In this document: in pieces, positions 45,657 to 58,090 of the stretch
How positions within the stretch are numbered: position 1 is the first letter of the stretch
Layout: every line of letters begins with the position of its first letter
Assembly: GCF_051106095.1 (NCBI RefSeq)
Contig: NC_135791.1
Span: 5,900,501-5,964,500, forward strand
Direction: 5' to 3'
Length of the DNA stretch: 64,000 nucleotides
Origin: Pogona vitticeps
Lineage: Eukaryota > Chordata > Lepidosauria > Squamata > Agamidae
Position numbers and translations under genes: made by a program
Notes under the pieces: model-generated
Databases searched by the model: none
The model's input: only the letters and a program-made list of their open reading frames with translations
What the model was told of the DNA's origin: nothing

Positions 45657-46711
45657 TACATCTCAGGAAGGGAGAAAAGCTTGCACCGAGATAGCTTTCT
45701 TTCCACTGTCGTAGGAAACGTGCTGACAATCGAGCTGCCTAGACTTGACCCATACGGCTAGACCGTTTTGGCTAAGTCTGTCCTCACCACTGTGTTCCCC
45801 CTTCTCAGTGTCTTTTGGAAAGCAGCACCTTAAGATGCTGTTCATTCAGCTTTCTGTAATGCTGTATTTCTAACGACTAATCTTTTTTTTTCTCTCTCTC
45901 TCTTTTTAATGGCTAAACTGACAGAATAGATGGGGTGGGCGGGACATCAGAAGTTTGGGTTCTGTGTTCCCTACAAAGTCATCAGTTGTACCAAATTCTC
46001 TGGGAATCAATCGTGTTGGGCTCCAGAGCGCAGAAGGGGGTGCTTTTCTGTGTGTCGTAACTCAAAAAGTCAGGCAGGTGCTTCAGTGGTCTGCTTGCAC
46101 CAGACTTTGGTGCCTTTCAGACATAGCGCTAAAGGCTCGGGGTGAGACCTCTCCAAAGGCCAAGACGCGGCTCAAAGGCTCAAGTAGAATCGCCTTTCTG
46201 TTGAATCCTTTTCCAATCACAGAAAGTGGCTGGTTCCTGAGATCTACGGGTAGATCTCTCCCAGAAGCAGTTCAGGATCAAACAGAATCAGAACTTTGTT
46301 CCATTTGCATGCCTTGGCGCCGGCATTTAGGCGAATGACTGCTGGGGACTCGAAACGCTGAAGTTGAACCCGTAAGATCCATTTCAGAACTCATTAAAAT
46401 TGACCAGGTGATCTCTCCACCTAACTTGCCTCTCAGGCTTGGTGGGGATAAAACCACGTACAAAATAACACCAGGTACATAACTCTGAGGCTCTTCGGAT
46501 GCAAATAGGATGGATCAAGATGGCAGTGATTCAAGGCAACGGCTCTTTTTCCAGAATACAATTTAGTTATTCTCTGCTTATTAAGAACAAAGGCAAGGTT
46601 ACTTATTGTTACTTGACGTATTATTAAAGCTGTTGACATTTTCCACACCATGTTCTGTTAACATTTTTTTTAACGGTTCATTTATTCTACAGAACAATAT
46701 TGGTTGTTCCC

Positions 46712-46717
46712 AATAAA
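46712..46717 (+). terminator. Possible poly(A) signal of RCAN3
   Basis: First AATAAA after the RCAN3 stop, followed at 20-50 bases by a GU-rich stretch (TGTTCCATGTTTACTGTC). The 3-kb distance and intervening repeats keep this uncertain. Confidence 0.35.
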
Positions 46718-46824
46718 TGGTCAGAATCTTGTTCCATGTTTACTGTCATGTGTTCAGAATGGAGTATACTTTTGCGTGAAAGGCCTGGAGAAGCTATAAA
46801 TGTATGAATCATGCCAGCCCCCCC

Positions 46825-46923
46825 TCTACCTACCTACCTACCTACCTACCTACCTACCTACCTACCTACCTACCTACCTACCTACCTACCTACCTACCTA
46901 CCTACCTACCTACCTACCTACCT
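46825..46923. repeat. CCTA microsatellite, about 25 units
   Basis: Uninterrupted CCTA (ACCT) units joined to the reversed CR1 tail at 46924; the tail probably seeded it. Confidence 0.95.
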
Positions 46924-47190
46924 ATAAGGCTATCGAGTTCAACCTCCTGCTCAAAGCAGGAATACAGATCAAAGGCTATCTGCCGGGCGGTTGTCTAAAT
47001 TGTCCAAATTCATCTTGAATGCCTCCAGCGTTACAGCGCTCACCACCCCTTGAGGTCCTTGGTTCCATTGTCGTACTGCTCTAACAGTTAAGATGTTTTT
47101 CTCGATATTCAACCGAAATCTGGGTTTCTTGTAACGTAAGCCCATTGTTCCATGGCCTGCCCTCTGGTGCAGAACACGCAGCGTGGTGCA
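46924..47190 (-). mobile_element. CR1-type LINE 3' end, reverse
   Basis: GTTCAACCTCCTGCTCAAAG, CCAGCGTTACAGCGCTCACC and GTCGTACTGCTCTAACAGTT match 20392-20660. A CCTA microsatellite joins it on the left. Confidence 0.75.
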
Positions 47191-48436
47191 AAGTTCTGAA
47201 TTCCTCAGAGTTCTTCAACAAAGTAGGTGGCGATCCTGGGGGTGCAGGAAGAAGGAGCGGCTGAAGTCCTAACCATGGAATTCTGAAGAACTTGGGGGGG
47301 GGGACTTGAGTCGGCATCGCTGCTGGCCTCAAGTTCCTATTTAGGAATATTCTCCACCCTTTGGGAAGTTCCAAAAACTGATCTGTCCATTCTAGTCTTC
47401 TGTGAAGTTGTGAGATAATGCGGATAATTAAATAATTAGCTGCCCCGTATCTTCTAGGCAAACTGCCTCCCAAATCAACATCAAAGGGATGGCAGCAGCT
47501 GGCAGTTCTTGGGCTCAAATCCACTCCCTTGTAGGGTATTGCCTCGTTCCTTCCTTGCCAACAAAGAGCAGAAAGTGTGGAAAGAATGGTATTTGCAGCA
47601 AAAACATTTCCTCAAGAGCTACTTTGGGGGGGGGGAGTGGATTGTGCCAGCTTTCACCTAACTTTCTCAAGACGAGCTGCCTGATCAAAACTGATTGGGG
47701 CCGAGCAGCACGATAGAACTGTGAGAATATGACCCTCTTGGGATGAATCAACAAAGCATGGAGAGAGGTTTGTGATAGGCTGATGTTGCAGTGGACGGCA
47801 GTCAACCATGTTTTTCAAAGGGGCAAATGTGTTTTCCCGCTTCCTTGCCCTGTTTTCCCCCTGCAAAACAGGTGATCACTCAAGAGAGGACAGGAAAAGG
47901 GTGGGGGGGGGTCATCGAGAAACAGCAAACTGGGGGAAGGTGTTTGAGGAGGGGGCGTGGTCTATTTTAAATTGCTTTTTGTGTGTGTGTTGATAAAGCA
48001 AGAGAAGCCGCTGTTCCAGAGCTATACATCACGGTATATTGTGCGCTAGGCAAACAAGGCATGGCTTAGCTGGCGCACTTGCAGCCTCTCTAAGGCTGTT
48101 GTATTGCACTTCCCATTATCTGGCTGATTCTGATGGAGTTTGTAGTCCAGCAGTAGGGAGATGCCAATTTGCACAGCCATGGCTTGGAGAATAAATGTGC
48201 CAGATCAGCTTGGCAAGCAGTAGCTCAAGTTTCACATAGGCTTGCTACCAACCACCAATAAAAGGACATATTGTAGTTTGTATTATTTTGAAGGTTTCTA
48301 GTGTAAGGTTGAGGGGGAAAAAGGTTATACTGGCTTGCAGTACATGATGGATGCTTCCAAACAGATAGTTCCTGGTGCTATCAACAAAAAGAGGTTTGTC
48401 TTTACTTAATGTGGGAGCGGGGGTGGTTAGGAAATA

Positions 48437-48853
48437 CAGTGGTGCCTCGCTAGACAGTTACCCCGCATGACAGTTTTTTTGCTAGATATTGACTTTTTGC
48501 CATCGCTATAGTGATTCGCAAAACAGTGATTCCTATGGGGGAATTTTGCTGGACAATGTTTGGTCCCTGCTTCGCAAACCGATTTTGACTAGACGACGAT
48601 GTTGACAGCTCCCTCCGCGCTCGCAAAACAGGTGTTTTCGGGACCTAAGCTTCGCAAGACAGCGATTTAAACAGCTAATTGGCGGTTCGCAAAGCAACTT
48701 TCCTATGGCCGATCTTCGCTAGACAGCGACTATTCTTCCCCATTGGAACGCATTAAACAAGTTTCAATGCATTCCAATGGGGAAATGCTTTTCGCTAGAC
48801 AATGGTTTCACTAAACAGTGATTTCAGTGGAACGGATTATCATCGTCTAGCGA
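48437..48853. mobile_element. MITE, CGCTAGAC subfamily, right tip missing
   Basis: Starts CAGTGGTGCCTCGCTAGACAG after TA and runs to ATCATCGTCTAGCGA; the final GGCACCACTG is not present. Confidence 0.8.
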
Positions 48854-49467
48854 TGTATATGAAAGAAACAGAATTGCAGGAGAATTACAAAAGAAGAATC
48901 ATTATTAGTTTTATTTTATGTTTTGGGAAAATGTCTGGGTTCTTTGGAAATTGTGAGAATAAAATACGGCAATCACTATGAATACAGTAAGGAAGCACCC
49001 AGTATTAAAACCTTAGATACATGGAATATAGCAGCTACCAGGATACTCTACAAGACATGAAAGTTGTTATTCTGGAAAGAAAAACTACAGAACAAGAATC
49101 CAGAGGGAAACAGCTAAAAGTATATACACATGCGCTGGACACCCACTTCAGCAGATTAAATATTAGCCAAAGTTTCTTAAGCCATTACCAAATGTAATAA
49201 TCAAGTTGTCATCTACTGTTATTTTCCTTCCCAGCTAAATCAGACACACCTTTTCAGAATGAGGCTCAAAGGTAAAATCAATCATTCTCTACATTACCAC
49301 ATGTTGTTCTTCTGATGTTTTCTTTAATCATTGTTGGTTTTTACAGGGCCAGCCTTCAAAAGAACTGAGTGCCAAACAGGGGTCATAAATCATTACCAGG
49401 TATAAAATGCACCTAAGCCTTGGAGCTTTGCATGAATGTTTTACCATGTCGTATCTGTATTCTAACT

Positions 49468-49603
49468 CTCATGTCTGACAAAGCAGACACGTTTCACGAA
49501 AGCTTGCCTTAAAACATAGCAGTTAGTCTTTGAAGTGCCACGACATCTTGTTTTGCTTTGTTTTGTGTTTCTAGTTGAAATGCTTGCACAGACTACCACG
49601 GCT
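49468..49603 (+). repeat. Repeat ending CAGACTACCACGGCTAC (forward)
   Basis: CACGAAAGCTTGCCTTAAAA, AGTTAGTCTTTGAAGTGCCA and GACTACCACGGCTACAAC. The CTGA...GTTTCACGAAAGC segment resembles a worn hammerhead core, suggesting a link to Penelope-like ends; this is inference. Confidence 0.5.
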
Positions 49604-50387
49604 ACAACTTCGAAAACAACCTATGCTATGTTGGCTCTATATAACTCTATTTCCAGAATATTAAACACTGTTAGATTTAACATATAAAATCCACATTCAC
49701 AATTTGCGGACTCAGTTTTCTTTCACCCTCCTCTTCGTAATGCACAGACTTCGTGCCCTTCTGCTCAAATCAACCTGTGCCACCGAATTGAAGTCAGTTT
49801 CCCATCCTCATCTGTGGGAACCGAGTGCGAAACTAGCTCAGCCTTTGGTCTGGTTCAGCTCGCCTCTCATTTCCACTCGTGGTCATTCCGCCCGGAAAAG
49901 GCAGGAATGATGCATGATTCCCGCGGCATGATTCCAAACCAGGTGATGCGATCTGGGGGATCATTCATCAACCGAGGCAATCACGAGAGACAGGTTGATC
50001 TGCTTGATAAGGTAGGTGTGCTTGCTGACGTAATTAAGTAGACGGAAAGTTTCAGGTTGGGTACAAGGAAAAAATTCCTGAGTTTCAGAGCTTCAGATGC
50101 AAACAGTCAACAAATCAAAACGTCCCTTAGACAACCGTAACAGGAATATGTAATCTTTATGTACTATTTTCTCTTGTGTGGGCTTTTATCACCTTTTTGT
50201 ATACTATTCTTGAACAGCCAAACCGACACAGAAGCTGGGGTAGTCTAATGTGCAAGTGACCGGACTAATTTAGTTGTTGGTGCCTAATTTATTTTCTGAC
50301 ACAGCTGCCTGAGTGGCTTGAAAAGAGCTGCTTTTTGCATCTCTGAACATCCCAAAATAAACTCTGGTTGGCCCAATATCCTGCACG

Positions 50388-50905
50388 TGCTTTTGGACAG
50401 CTCAGTGGTCCCCAACCTTTTTTCGGTCTGTGGACTGGCTGGGGAAGGCAGGGCACACCCCCCCGCACTCGTGCGCATGCACGAACAAGCACTCTCTCTC
50501 CTGAGCGCCCGTGCAAGTGCGCAAGTGTACTCCTGCGCATGCGCAAATGGCAGTGGTGTGCTCGCACAGGGGGGCATGCTCATGTGCAAACGGCGGCATG
50601 GTGCTTGTCTGGGCACGCTTGTGCTTGTGTGCTCGCATGGTCGTGCTGGAGTGCGCATGCAGGCACAAACAGGCTGTGCGGGGGTGAGTGTTTGTGGGAG
50701 GTCTGTCTCAGTGGCCCGGTCTGGCTCAAGCCACGGACCGGCACCGGGCCTCGGACCAGGGGTTGGGGACCTCTGGTTTAGATGTCTGGTTGCAAAGCCC
50801 GAGGTTGAGAGTTCAATTCCCCCACTGGTCCTCCATGACCGGGGCTAGACTTGATGATCCTTGGGGGTCCCTTCCGGCTTTGCAGTTCTAAGATGAGGAT
50901 GATCT
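50388..50905 (+). mobile_element. tRNA-SINE split by a hAT-like element
   Basis: A head piece, GGACAGCTCAGTG, lies left of the hAT-like insert. The body GTTTAGATGTCTGG, GGTTGAGAGTTCAATTCCCC and the tail CTTGATGATCCTTGGGGGT continue at 50778-50905. Confidence 0.65.
50402..50777. mobile_element. hAT-like non-autonomous element nested in a SINE
   Basis: Inverted ends CAGTGGTCCCCAACC and GGTTGGGGACCTCTG. The middle is rich in GCGCATGC and TGCGCAAGTG alternating purine-pyrimidine units. A SINE head lies left and its body right, so the element interrupts it. The exact target duplication is worn. Confidence 0.65.
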
Positions 50906-52137
50906 TCATGACCAATAGGCTGCCCCCTTCATGAGCTCACAGACTTCCCCTTTTAAAAAATCCTGCAACTATCAAATAATAAATCTTGTTTCTTCCTCAT
51001 GTTAGCTGCATTGCCCTGTGAAACACTCAACATTGACAAAAACGTAACGGCCCACGTGGTTTGTCTTTTTGGATCGGAGATGTGCCTTTTAGATTACAGT
51101 TATCACCGGAGCATGAAAAGACAGTGTAAAGGGTCATATTGTTCTTGTTATGCTCCTCCAAAAATGATCTTCCAAACATCTTCTTAGCATGCTAGACTTA
51201 GTTCCTGATAGCACAGGACGTACGGCTATAATTTCATATTCCATGTTTTCATTTAGCCTTTTAACATTACATATAAGGAATACAGAATCAGAATGCCTCT
51301 CATAATTGTACTAATTTAGTAATTAACTAATTTATCACCCACTCCCTGTCATTTTCTTGTCAGATCCCAAATCAATTTGCCTGTAATCTTCTGTTGTCTT
51401 ACTTTACATGCATATTCCATAGACTAGGAAGCAGTAGAAAATACAGGTCAGTTCAGGTTTATGCTCTTCCCCATTTCTATTAATACTGCACTCAAGTTGG
51501 TTTGCAACTGATATAATAAATGTGTTAACTATATTGCTCCTGAACTCTTTAGCAATATTCAGCTGCCATCTGGTCCGTTAGAAAATATAAATATTCAGTT
51601 TCCAGCTATTGATTTTACAAAAGCTGAAAAGATTTAAAGAATCAAAATAACTGCACAGACACAAAACATATTCCAACATTATTCTTGATTTCTTCATATT
51701 CAACTGCAATCTGGCTTTTGACTCCTCCTTTAATATTCTTCAGCCATCATTTCAAGGCATTGCTCTCTTTTTTTGCCATTAATGTGGCAGCAAAACCAGG
51801 ACAGCTTTGTGGGTTGGAGCCCAGGTAGCGAGTTCGAATCTCCACTCAGAACCTGCCGGCGAGGACCTTGTAATTTTTAAAAAAATGAAGAGAAAGCTGC
51901 TCTCGGTCAACGGGAGGAAATGGGTGGGGTACCCGCAGCTATTCCAAAAGGGCGCAGAGCGAACCTCTCAAAATCTGGGAAAAAATATAAAGCAAATAAT
52001 ATTAAAACCCAAAAAATGGTCCTCAGGCTGAAAAGGGGGGGGGGAGAGAGACCACAGATTGCATTCAGCAGAGGACCATTGCGTTGCTTTGCCAGGCAAA
52101 GGGATGCTCAAGATTTTAAAACAAACCCAACAAGGAT

Positions 52138-52330
52138 TACTCAACGCATCATCATCATAATTATTGTCATTGTTGTCGCCAGTGTCATCGTTGTTTACTT
52201 CTTTCTCAGCGTTCTTAATGCAAAGGGCATCCAAAGCTACAAATTAGGCATCATGTCCTTAAAAAGGTGGCACATTGCAAAATTACTGTTGTTTTTTATT
52301 ATTATTATTATTTCTGACTGCTTAAAGAGG
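52138..52330. repeat. ATC/ATT-rich simple sequence
   Basis: Runs of ATCATCATC, GTTGTCGCC and ATTATTATT around unique bases. It makes an artificial hydrophobic open frame. Confidence 0.6.
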
Positions 52331-53599
52331 GCAGCCGCCTAGGCTAGAATTGGTTTCTTTAAGCTTTGTGACACGGCCTATGTAGGTCACTAACATCTTG
52401 CTTCATCATTATGGTCTGATAATATCTCAGGCAAATTAACTCGGTCCTTGGTAGGCGCGTAGGCATCCCTCAGTTTCAGCCTGAAGATGGCACAATTGAT
52501 GTCATCGGGTTGCTGACATTATTACCCAGGAGGTGCTGTTCATATCATGGATTTTCAAGCTGCGAAACTTCTCTTAATGTGGGTTGTTTCTCATTGGCAA
52601 GTTGTAATAAAGTCCTTCTTCATCTTCTGCTGAAGGAGAACGGCGTTCCCACAGAAGGAGCTTCAGAGTTTGAGTATTTGATCCACGCAGAGGTTCTTGA
52701 AGCCGAAAATGTGACCCCCCCCCACTCATGTTCCCCCAGCAAATAAAGGCACTCCATAAATGTCTCTTGGATGATGGCACTGCTGGTATCGTTATTGTGG
52801 TGAGGGTGGGGGTGATGATGGGGATGGGGATGATAGAAAGGGAAGAGTCTGGATTGGGTGGCAGGTACCCTTTCAGCCAGGAGAGGGAAAAGGGAATCTC
52901 TCTGCAAAGCATGAAAGATACGGTGCCTAAAAGCCAAGACCATCCGAAGATTGAAATCCTGAATCGGGAAAGATGGCTTTTTAAAAATTCTTGGGAGTGG
53001 AATAAACAGAAGGAGAATTGAACTCTGCACCACCGCCCCTGCCGAATGTCAGCCCCCGGGTCCAGGAAAAAGGCCATCAACGGATCCTGCTGGAGGTCAA
53101 AGGCGAGAGAAGGCCTGTCACAGGGGAAGAGAGAGTTAAAAGAGAGAGCTGGTTCGGTGCCCTGCCCGGCTGCTCTGTGTGGGAAGTGGGAGGAAAGCAA
53201 ACAGCCAAAGGCTGATGGCCCATCAGAACGTTCTTTGTTCAAAAGAAGGCTCATGTTTAAAATTGAGTTACTTTTTCCCCCTTTGAATTTTTGTTTTCCT
53301 TTGTTTTTGTTTTTACACCCGATTCTGATATTTTAGGCGTTGCAAGAGATGCCCCAAATCCGGCCTTCATAGGGTTCAATTACCTGCCCCGCAGGTGTTC
53401 TGTGGGGCGCAGCCTCTGAGGGGGCACAGAAAGGTGGAACACTTGTGGGGGGCCAGTAAATGAACCAGCACGACCCACCAAACCAGTCGTTCTTGCCTAT
53501 CTCTACCTGGAATGTGTCAGGTTTGGGAAGGGTATACTGGCCAATGTACGCTCAGTCTCAAACCCAGGAATCACTTCAGGGTCTGTCTTTAATGCAGTT

Positions 53600-53820
53600 G
53601 GTTGGCTGGCTAGCTCTGTGATTTGGGCTGCAGAGCCAGAGGTTGGGAGTTTGATTCCCCCACTGGGCCTCCTGGGAGAAAAACCAGCCTGGGTAGCCTT
53701 GGGCCAGCTGCGCAGTCCCAGGGCACCCCTAGTGGAAGGGAATGGTAATACACTTCTGAATGTTCTTTACCTTGAGAACCTTGCAAAGGATCACCATCTC
53801 AAAATTGATATGACAGCATG
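53600..53820 (+). mobile_element. tRNA-SINE, nearly full length
   Basis: GGTTGGGAGTTTGATTCCCC, GTAGCCTTGGGCCAGCTGC, GGAAGGGAATGGTAATACAC and a tail like GATCACCATCTCAAAATTGA. The unnamed repeat follows at 53837. Confidence 0.7.
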
Positions 53821-53836
53821 TTGTTTTAAAAAAATA

Positions 53837-53972
53837 CCAGGCACAGTCAATCAAATTTATAAAAAATGTTGATTAGTATTACATAACAGATACAAGTTTT
53901 AACCAAAAACCTAAGTATCTGTCAAATATTGACATGATATATAGACTGTTCCTAATATTACTGTTTTCTTGT
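53837..53972 (+). repeat. Unnamed 120-bp repeat, copy 2
   Basis: CCAGGCACAGTCAATCAAAT, TATTACATAACAGATACAAG, TTTTAACCAAAAACCTAAGT and TGTTCCTAATATTACTG. It follows a SINE by a few bases. Confidence 0.65.
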
Positions 53973-54388
53973 ATTCTTTATTCTTATTATGCAATTATGC
54001 AAGCAAACAAGCTTCTGGCCACTTTGGGCTTTGACTTGGAATTGACGTAGTAAGCAGCTATTAAGAGAGGACGCCTTCCGACAGAGGACTGCTCTCTTCG
54101 AAATAGAGCACACGGCTATCGCTTTGCGGAATCTCAGGCTGCAGTGAAACTTGGCAGCTGGCCACTTCTGTGCTGAGCTCGTGGGAAGCACCAGCACGAC
54201 AGCCGTGTCGATCACCCCATTTCGTTGCACAACAGAAAGCCAAGATCGCTTAACTCTGCCACGTGATCAGCCCAAAATCAATGCTGGAGAGGATGGAGTG
54301 AATATGGTATCTCGTGCTGCGTTCTTTCCGAGTTACACACCTTTTCTGAGTCGGAAAGGAAGGTCCTAATGGAACAAAAGCAAGCCAC

Positions 54389-54444
54389 AGAGATGCAGAG
54401 GCTGGAATATTCCTGCAAAAGAGATGCAGAGGCTGGAATATTCC
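54389..54444. repeat. Perfect 25-bp direct repeat
   Basis: The 25 bases starting AGAGATGCAGAGGCTGGAAT occur at 54389-54413 and again at 54420-54444, six bases apart. It is a small local duplication next to a SINE. Confidence 0.8.
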
Positions 54445-54458
54445 AGGGAAAGAATATT

Positions 54459-54624
54459 CAGAAGTGATTCCCTACTCTCTTCTTCTGGGGGCAGTTGTGA
54501 GACTGTGCAGCTTGCCCAAGGCTACACAGGCTGGCTTTACTTGCAGGAGGCCCAGTGGGGAATCGAACTCGCAGCTTCTGGCTCTGCAGCTAGACACCTA
54601 AACCACTAAGCTATTCAGCCAGCT
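54459..54624 (-). mobile_element. tRNA-SINE, reverse
   Basis: GGGGAATCGAACTCGCAGCT is the reversed B box and AAACCACTAAGCTATTCAGC the reversed head; GCTTGCCCAAGGCTACACAG is the body. Confidence 0.7.
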
Positions 54625-55049
54625 AAAAACTAGAAGGGGCAGAGTATAATTTCATGCAAGTTCAACAATTGCCTTTTATCAGATCTGCCTACAGGCTTTC
54701 TGCTGGAACCACAGACAATTATACACATTTTTGGATCACGACCATGTTTCTATGGGTCGCAAGATTTTCTCTTTTTGGGGGGGCGTGTGGAATTTGAGTG
54801 GCCTGGAATTTATTCTATTTTATTTATAGAGATGTCAGGCACAATCCTTAAAACCGATGAAAATCTTCCTCTTGGACTAGAAAAAAAGCAAAATGCAAAG
54901 TTTAAGCACATGTCACTTTGAATATCAGCCTGTTTTCCATGGGGACTCGACCTTGGGGTTCAGAAAGTAAATGTAATTCAATGACCGCACTTGAAAATGA
55001 TTCTCAACAGGTCTGGGCAATTTTTTTATTTTTATTTTATTTTTTTTGC

Positions 55050-55381
55050 AGATCTTGTGAAACTCTGAGAGAGTGGCTTGGCCATACTGGAAGATAATCC
55101 TACAGAGAAGGTGCAGGATCTGTTCTCTATCATCCCAAAGTGCAGGACATCCAACAATGGGCTCAAGCGACAGGAAGCCAGATTTCAGCTGAACATCTTA
55201 GCTGTTAGAGCAGTACGACAACGGAACCATGACCTCGGGAGGTGATGAGCGCTCCGACGCTGGGGGCCTTCAAGAGAAAATTTAGACCACCCTCTATCAG
55301 ATCTGCTTTGATTTGGATTCCTGCCTTGAGCAGGGGGTCGGACTCGATGTCCCCTTCCAACTTGATTAGTCTATGATTCTA
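55050..55381 (+). mobile_element. CR1-type LINE 3' end, + orientation
   Basis: CTATCATCCCAAAGTGCAGG, TTAGAGCAGTACGACAACGG, CTTTGATTTGGATTCCTGCC and TAGTCTATGATTCT are the CR1 3' blocks. Confidence 0.75.
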
Positions 55382-55771
55382 GTGAGATTAGTGGCTGAGT
55401 TGGGATTTGAACCCGGGACTCTCCTGCCTTAGTCCAGCACTCAAACCACGACATCATACTGGGTGACCTCAGCCACTGGGGTAGATGGCTTTAAAAGAGG
55501 ACCAATCAAATACACAGAGGGTGGTGCTACCCATGAGTAATCCTCCTGGCTATATTCAGGATTACAGAAGTGCACTTTTGAATACCGCAGGCAACTGAAA
55601 CAAGAGCGTGAGAGGGATCTAGCAAGACACAGGAAGCAAGGCTGGTTGGGCTTTGGAATACCCTCTTGAGAGAGCGGCCCATTGATTTTGCACCTTCTTG
55701 TGCAAATGAGACGCTTGCCAGGCCCCCTCTAAACCAAGAGTCTGGTGATACCTGAAGGCTGACATGTTGTA

Positions 55772-56189
55772 CAGTGGTGCCTCGCTAGATGATGATAATC
55801 CGTTCCACTGAAATCGCTGTTTAGCGAAATCATCGTCTAGCGAAAAGCCTTTCCCATTGGAATGCATTGAAACCTGTTTAATGCGTTCCGATGGGGAAGA
55901 ATCATCGTTGTCTAGCGAAGATCGGCCATAGGAAAGCCGCTTTGCGAACCGCCGATCAGCTCACTGTCTTGCGAAGCTTAGGTCCCGAAAACGCCTGTTT
56001 TGCAAGCGCGGAGGGAGCTGTCAAAATCGTCGTCTAGCGAAAACCGGTTTGCGAAGCAGGGACTAAACATTGTCCAGCAAAATTCCCCCATAGGAATCAT
56101 TGTTTTGCGAATCGCTATAGCGATCGCAAAAAGTCAATGTCTAGCGAAAAAATTATCATGCAGGGTAACTGTCTAGTGAGGCACCACTG
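55772..56189. mobile_element. MITE, CTAGCGA subfamily
   Basis: Termini CAGTGGTGCCTCGCTAGATG and TCTAGTGAGGCACCACTG with TA flanks. Inside, the TCTAGCGAA unit recurs many times at short intervals. It is about as long as, and very like, the copy at 61750. Confidence 0.85.
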
Positions 56190-57544
56190 TAATTTTAAAT
56201 TGAACTTTTGTAGACTTTACCCCGTCTTCCCTTCCCTCTTTGTTGCTTTGCTGCAACCAAGGTACCCCACAGACTACACTATGGGGTGGGGAGTAGAACT
56301 GAACCCAGAGCTTTAGCAACCAATCCCCCCCCCACCTCTGTTTCTCCTCCATGGGGGTTCTCAACGACATTTGGACATGCCACTTTTATGGGGAATGACA
56401 GATACGGGTGTGAAAGGCCCTGTTTTCTCTGCCCTTCTTTCACATGGGTGAGGTAGTCTCTGCTGATGCAATTCCTCTGCCCATGCTGGGAGGCACCCGC
56501 ACAAGTTCACAACTAGACATGATTTTGTTTCTCCTTGTTTTGAACCCACGGGCCAACTGTGGCCTTCGTCCGGAGGGCTTCTTTTCAAATGGGTTTTTAA
56601 ATGCTGCAAAGCAAATGTCACCGTGCAGAGCCAAAGGGAACCAGCCACACCGAGTGATTCGAACCCGGGGCAGCCCCAACTTTTCTTCAGTTTGCTTTGC
56701 AACGGTTTCCAGGCAAGAATAAGTGGCACTCCACTTTTTCTCCACCAAGCTCGAGAAACATCTGAGGTTCTCCTGTCCGCAGTTCATCAGCAGCCCTGTG
56801 ACTTTCTCACCTGGTAAGTGTGTATCTGCGCTGCCCTTTCATGACACTAGTCCTCAATCTGGAGGAGCAAAAAGGAAAGGAAGAGAAAAGCACACTCAGG
56901 GGCCTCCTGCCTGGGTAGGAAAAGAGCTGGAATGGACATCTGGCGCTTCAACCAGCAAAATGAGCAGAAGGTCCTCATTTTGCTGGTTGAAAAAGGGCTT
57001 TTTGTTGTTGTTGTTTTGGCAAAGAATGTAGTAATAACCTACGCAGTGTGAATTGTTTGCTCTGGGGCTTTTATATGTGTCTTTACAAATTTATGAGTGT
57101 ATAAAGAGGACTTAATATTTCGTTTTATAGACTGCCGTAGAGACTTACGGATCTTCTGGCAGAGGAGCGATCTGTCCTTAGGGTCAACGAAAGAATGCAT
57201 TTAGGGCTTATAAAAAATAGCAGATGGGAAAGTCTGGTCTGTGAAGGATCCGGGATCATCTCTATTTCGCAAGGGAGGAAAAAAAACACCCACGCGTGGC
57301 CACCTGCTGCTCTCTCTTAGCGAGGGGAGAAACAAGGGCTCGAATCCTGCTGACTTTGCCCTTTGCCTAAGGGAAACTGCGCCGGTTGCGCTCCCTGGAC
57401 GCGCCTCCTTTTTTAAGCGAAATTGTTTTAAAAGGGAGAGTTTCCTTTTATTGCATCTGCGGGCTTTTGTGCAAACCAGCGTCCTGCGGGGCTCCCCTTC
57501 AGGCGAGGCGTAATTAGGGGCCAGATCCCCTAGAAGGCACTCTG

Positions 57545-57917
57545 CACATGCTTTCAGGAACTCTTGAAGAACCACCTGCCTTTTCGCGGCCAGGCGCCGG
57601 CGCAGGGGAGAGGAGGAGGAGGCAGGAGAGCAGGGCTGGGCGCTCTGCACATGCTCGGAGAAGCTCGGGCCAGGAGGAGGAGCAGCCTTCCTTGAGCCCT
57701 GCCACCCGGGCGAGGAGGAGGAGGAGGAAGAGGCGGCCCCGGAGCGGCGTGGCTTTGGCCTCGGCCCAGCCCCGCCGGATCACCTGGAAGGAGGAGGAGG
57801 AGGAGGAGGAGGAGGAGGCGGGCGAGGGCGAAGGAGGGGCCGGCCGGCCGGACTCCATGCGCGAAGCCGCCCCGAGAGAACCCCCGCACTCTCCTGGCCG
57901 GGTCTCCTCGGGAGCAG
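57545..57917 (+). other. Candidate first exon of an unidentified + strand gene (5' edge approximate)
   Basis: It ends at the donor GCAG|GTGAGT inside the orphan CpG island. An open frame from ATG 57548 runs across it, but the peptide is Arg/Glu-rich low complexity and looks like translated GC-rich leader. By synteny it may belong to NCMAP; this is inference only. Confidence 0.35.
57785..57820. repeat. GGA run in the orphan CpG island
   Basis: About 11 GGA units, a polypurine stretch within the candidate first exon. Confidence 0.85.
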
Positions 57918-58090
57918 GTGAGTAGCACGGGGGATCGGGGCCCCGGGGGAGCGAGGGGGTCTCGATCCCCCGTCCCACCGCCGTCTGCCGGATCTTCCTC
58001 CCGAGGAGGCGCGCCCCGATCCTGCGCCTCCCCTTTTCCGACCTGTCCGCTTTTTCCTCCGGCTTACTTTCCCGTAGAACTCCGCGAAGT

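Larger units (their letters stand above)
43674..46735 (+). other. Probable RCAN3 3' UTR and downstream DNA
   Basis: No AATAAA occurs from the stop codon until 46712, so either the 3' UTR is about 3 kb or a variant signal is used earlier. Three Tigger-like elements (44302, 44563, 45413) lie within it. Confidence 0.4.
46736..57479. other. Intergenic region downstream of RCAN3
   Basis: Repeat-rich: CCTA microsatellite, CR1 ends (46924, 55050), MITEs (48437, 55772), SINEs and a hAT-like element nested in a SINE (50388-50905). The stretches 47200-48430, 51000-51780, 52340-53590 and 56200-57400 contain no recognised repeat and no convincing exon. Confidence 0.6.

Noticed and set aside
46825-46923. 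Regular short units that could suggest a repeat array
   Set aside because: A plain CCTA microsatellite without spacers; not a CRISPR array.
47081-47524. 147-codon open frame on the - strand
   Set aside because: Its C-terminal part lies in a reversed CR1 3' end and the rest shows no homology.
51920-52342. Hydrophobic Ile/Val-rich frame that recalls the NCMAP membrane segment
   Set aside because: The hydrophobic run comes from ATC/ATT trinucleotide repeats, and the flanking residues do not match NCMAP.
52574-53254. 226-codon open frame on the - strand
   Set aside because: No recognised motif, a run of Ile/Thr/Pro from simple sequence, and no splice or promoter context. It is kept only as a possible unknown.
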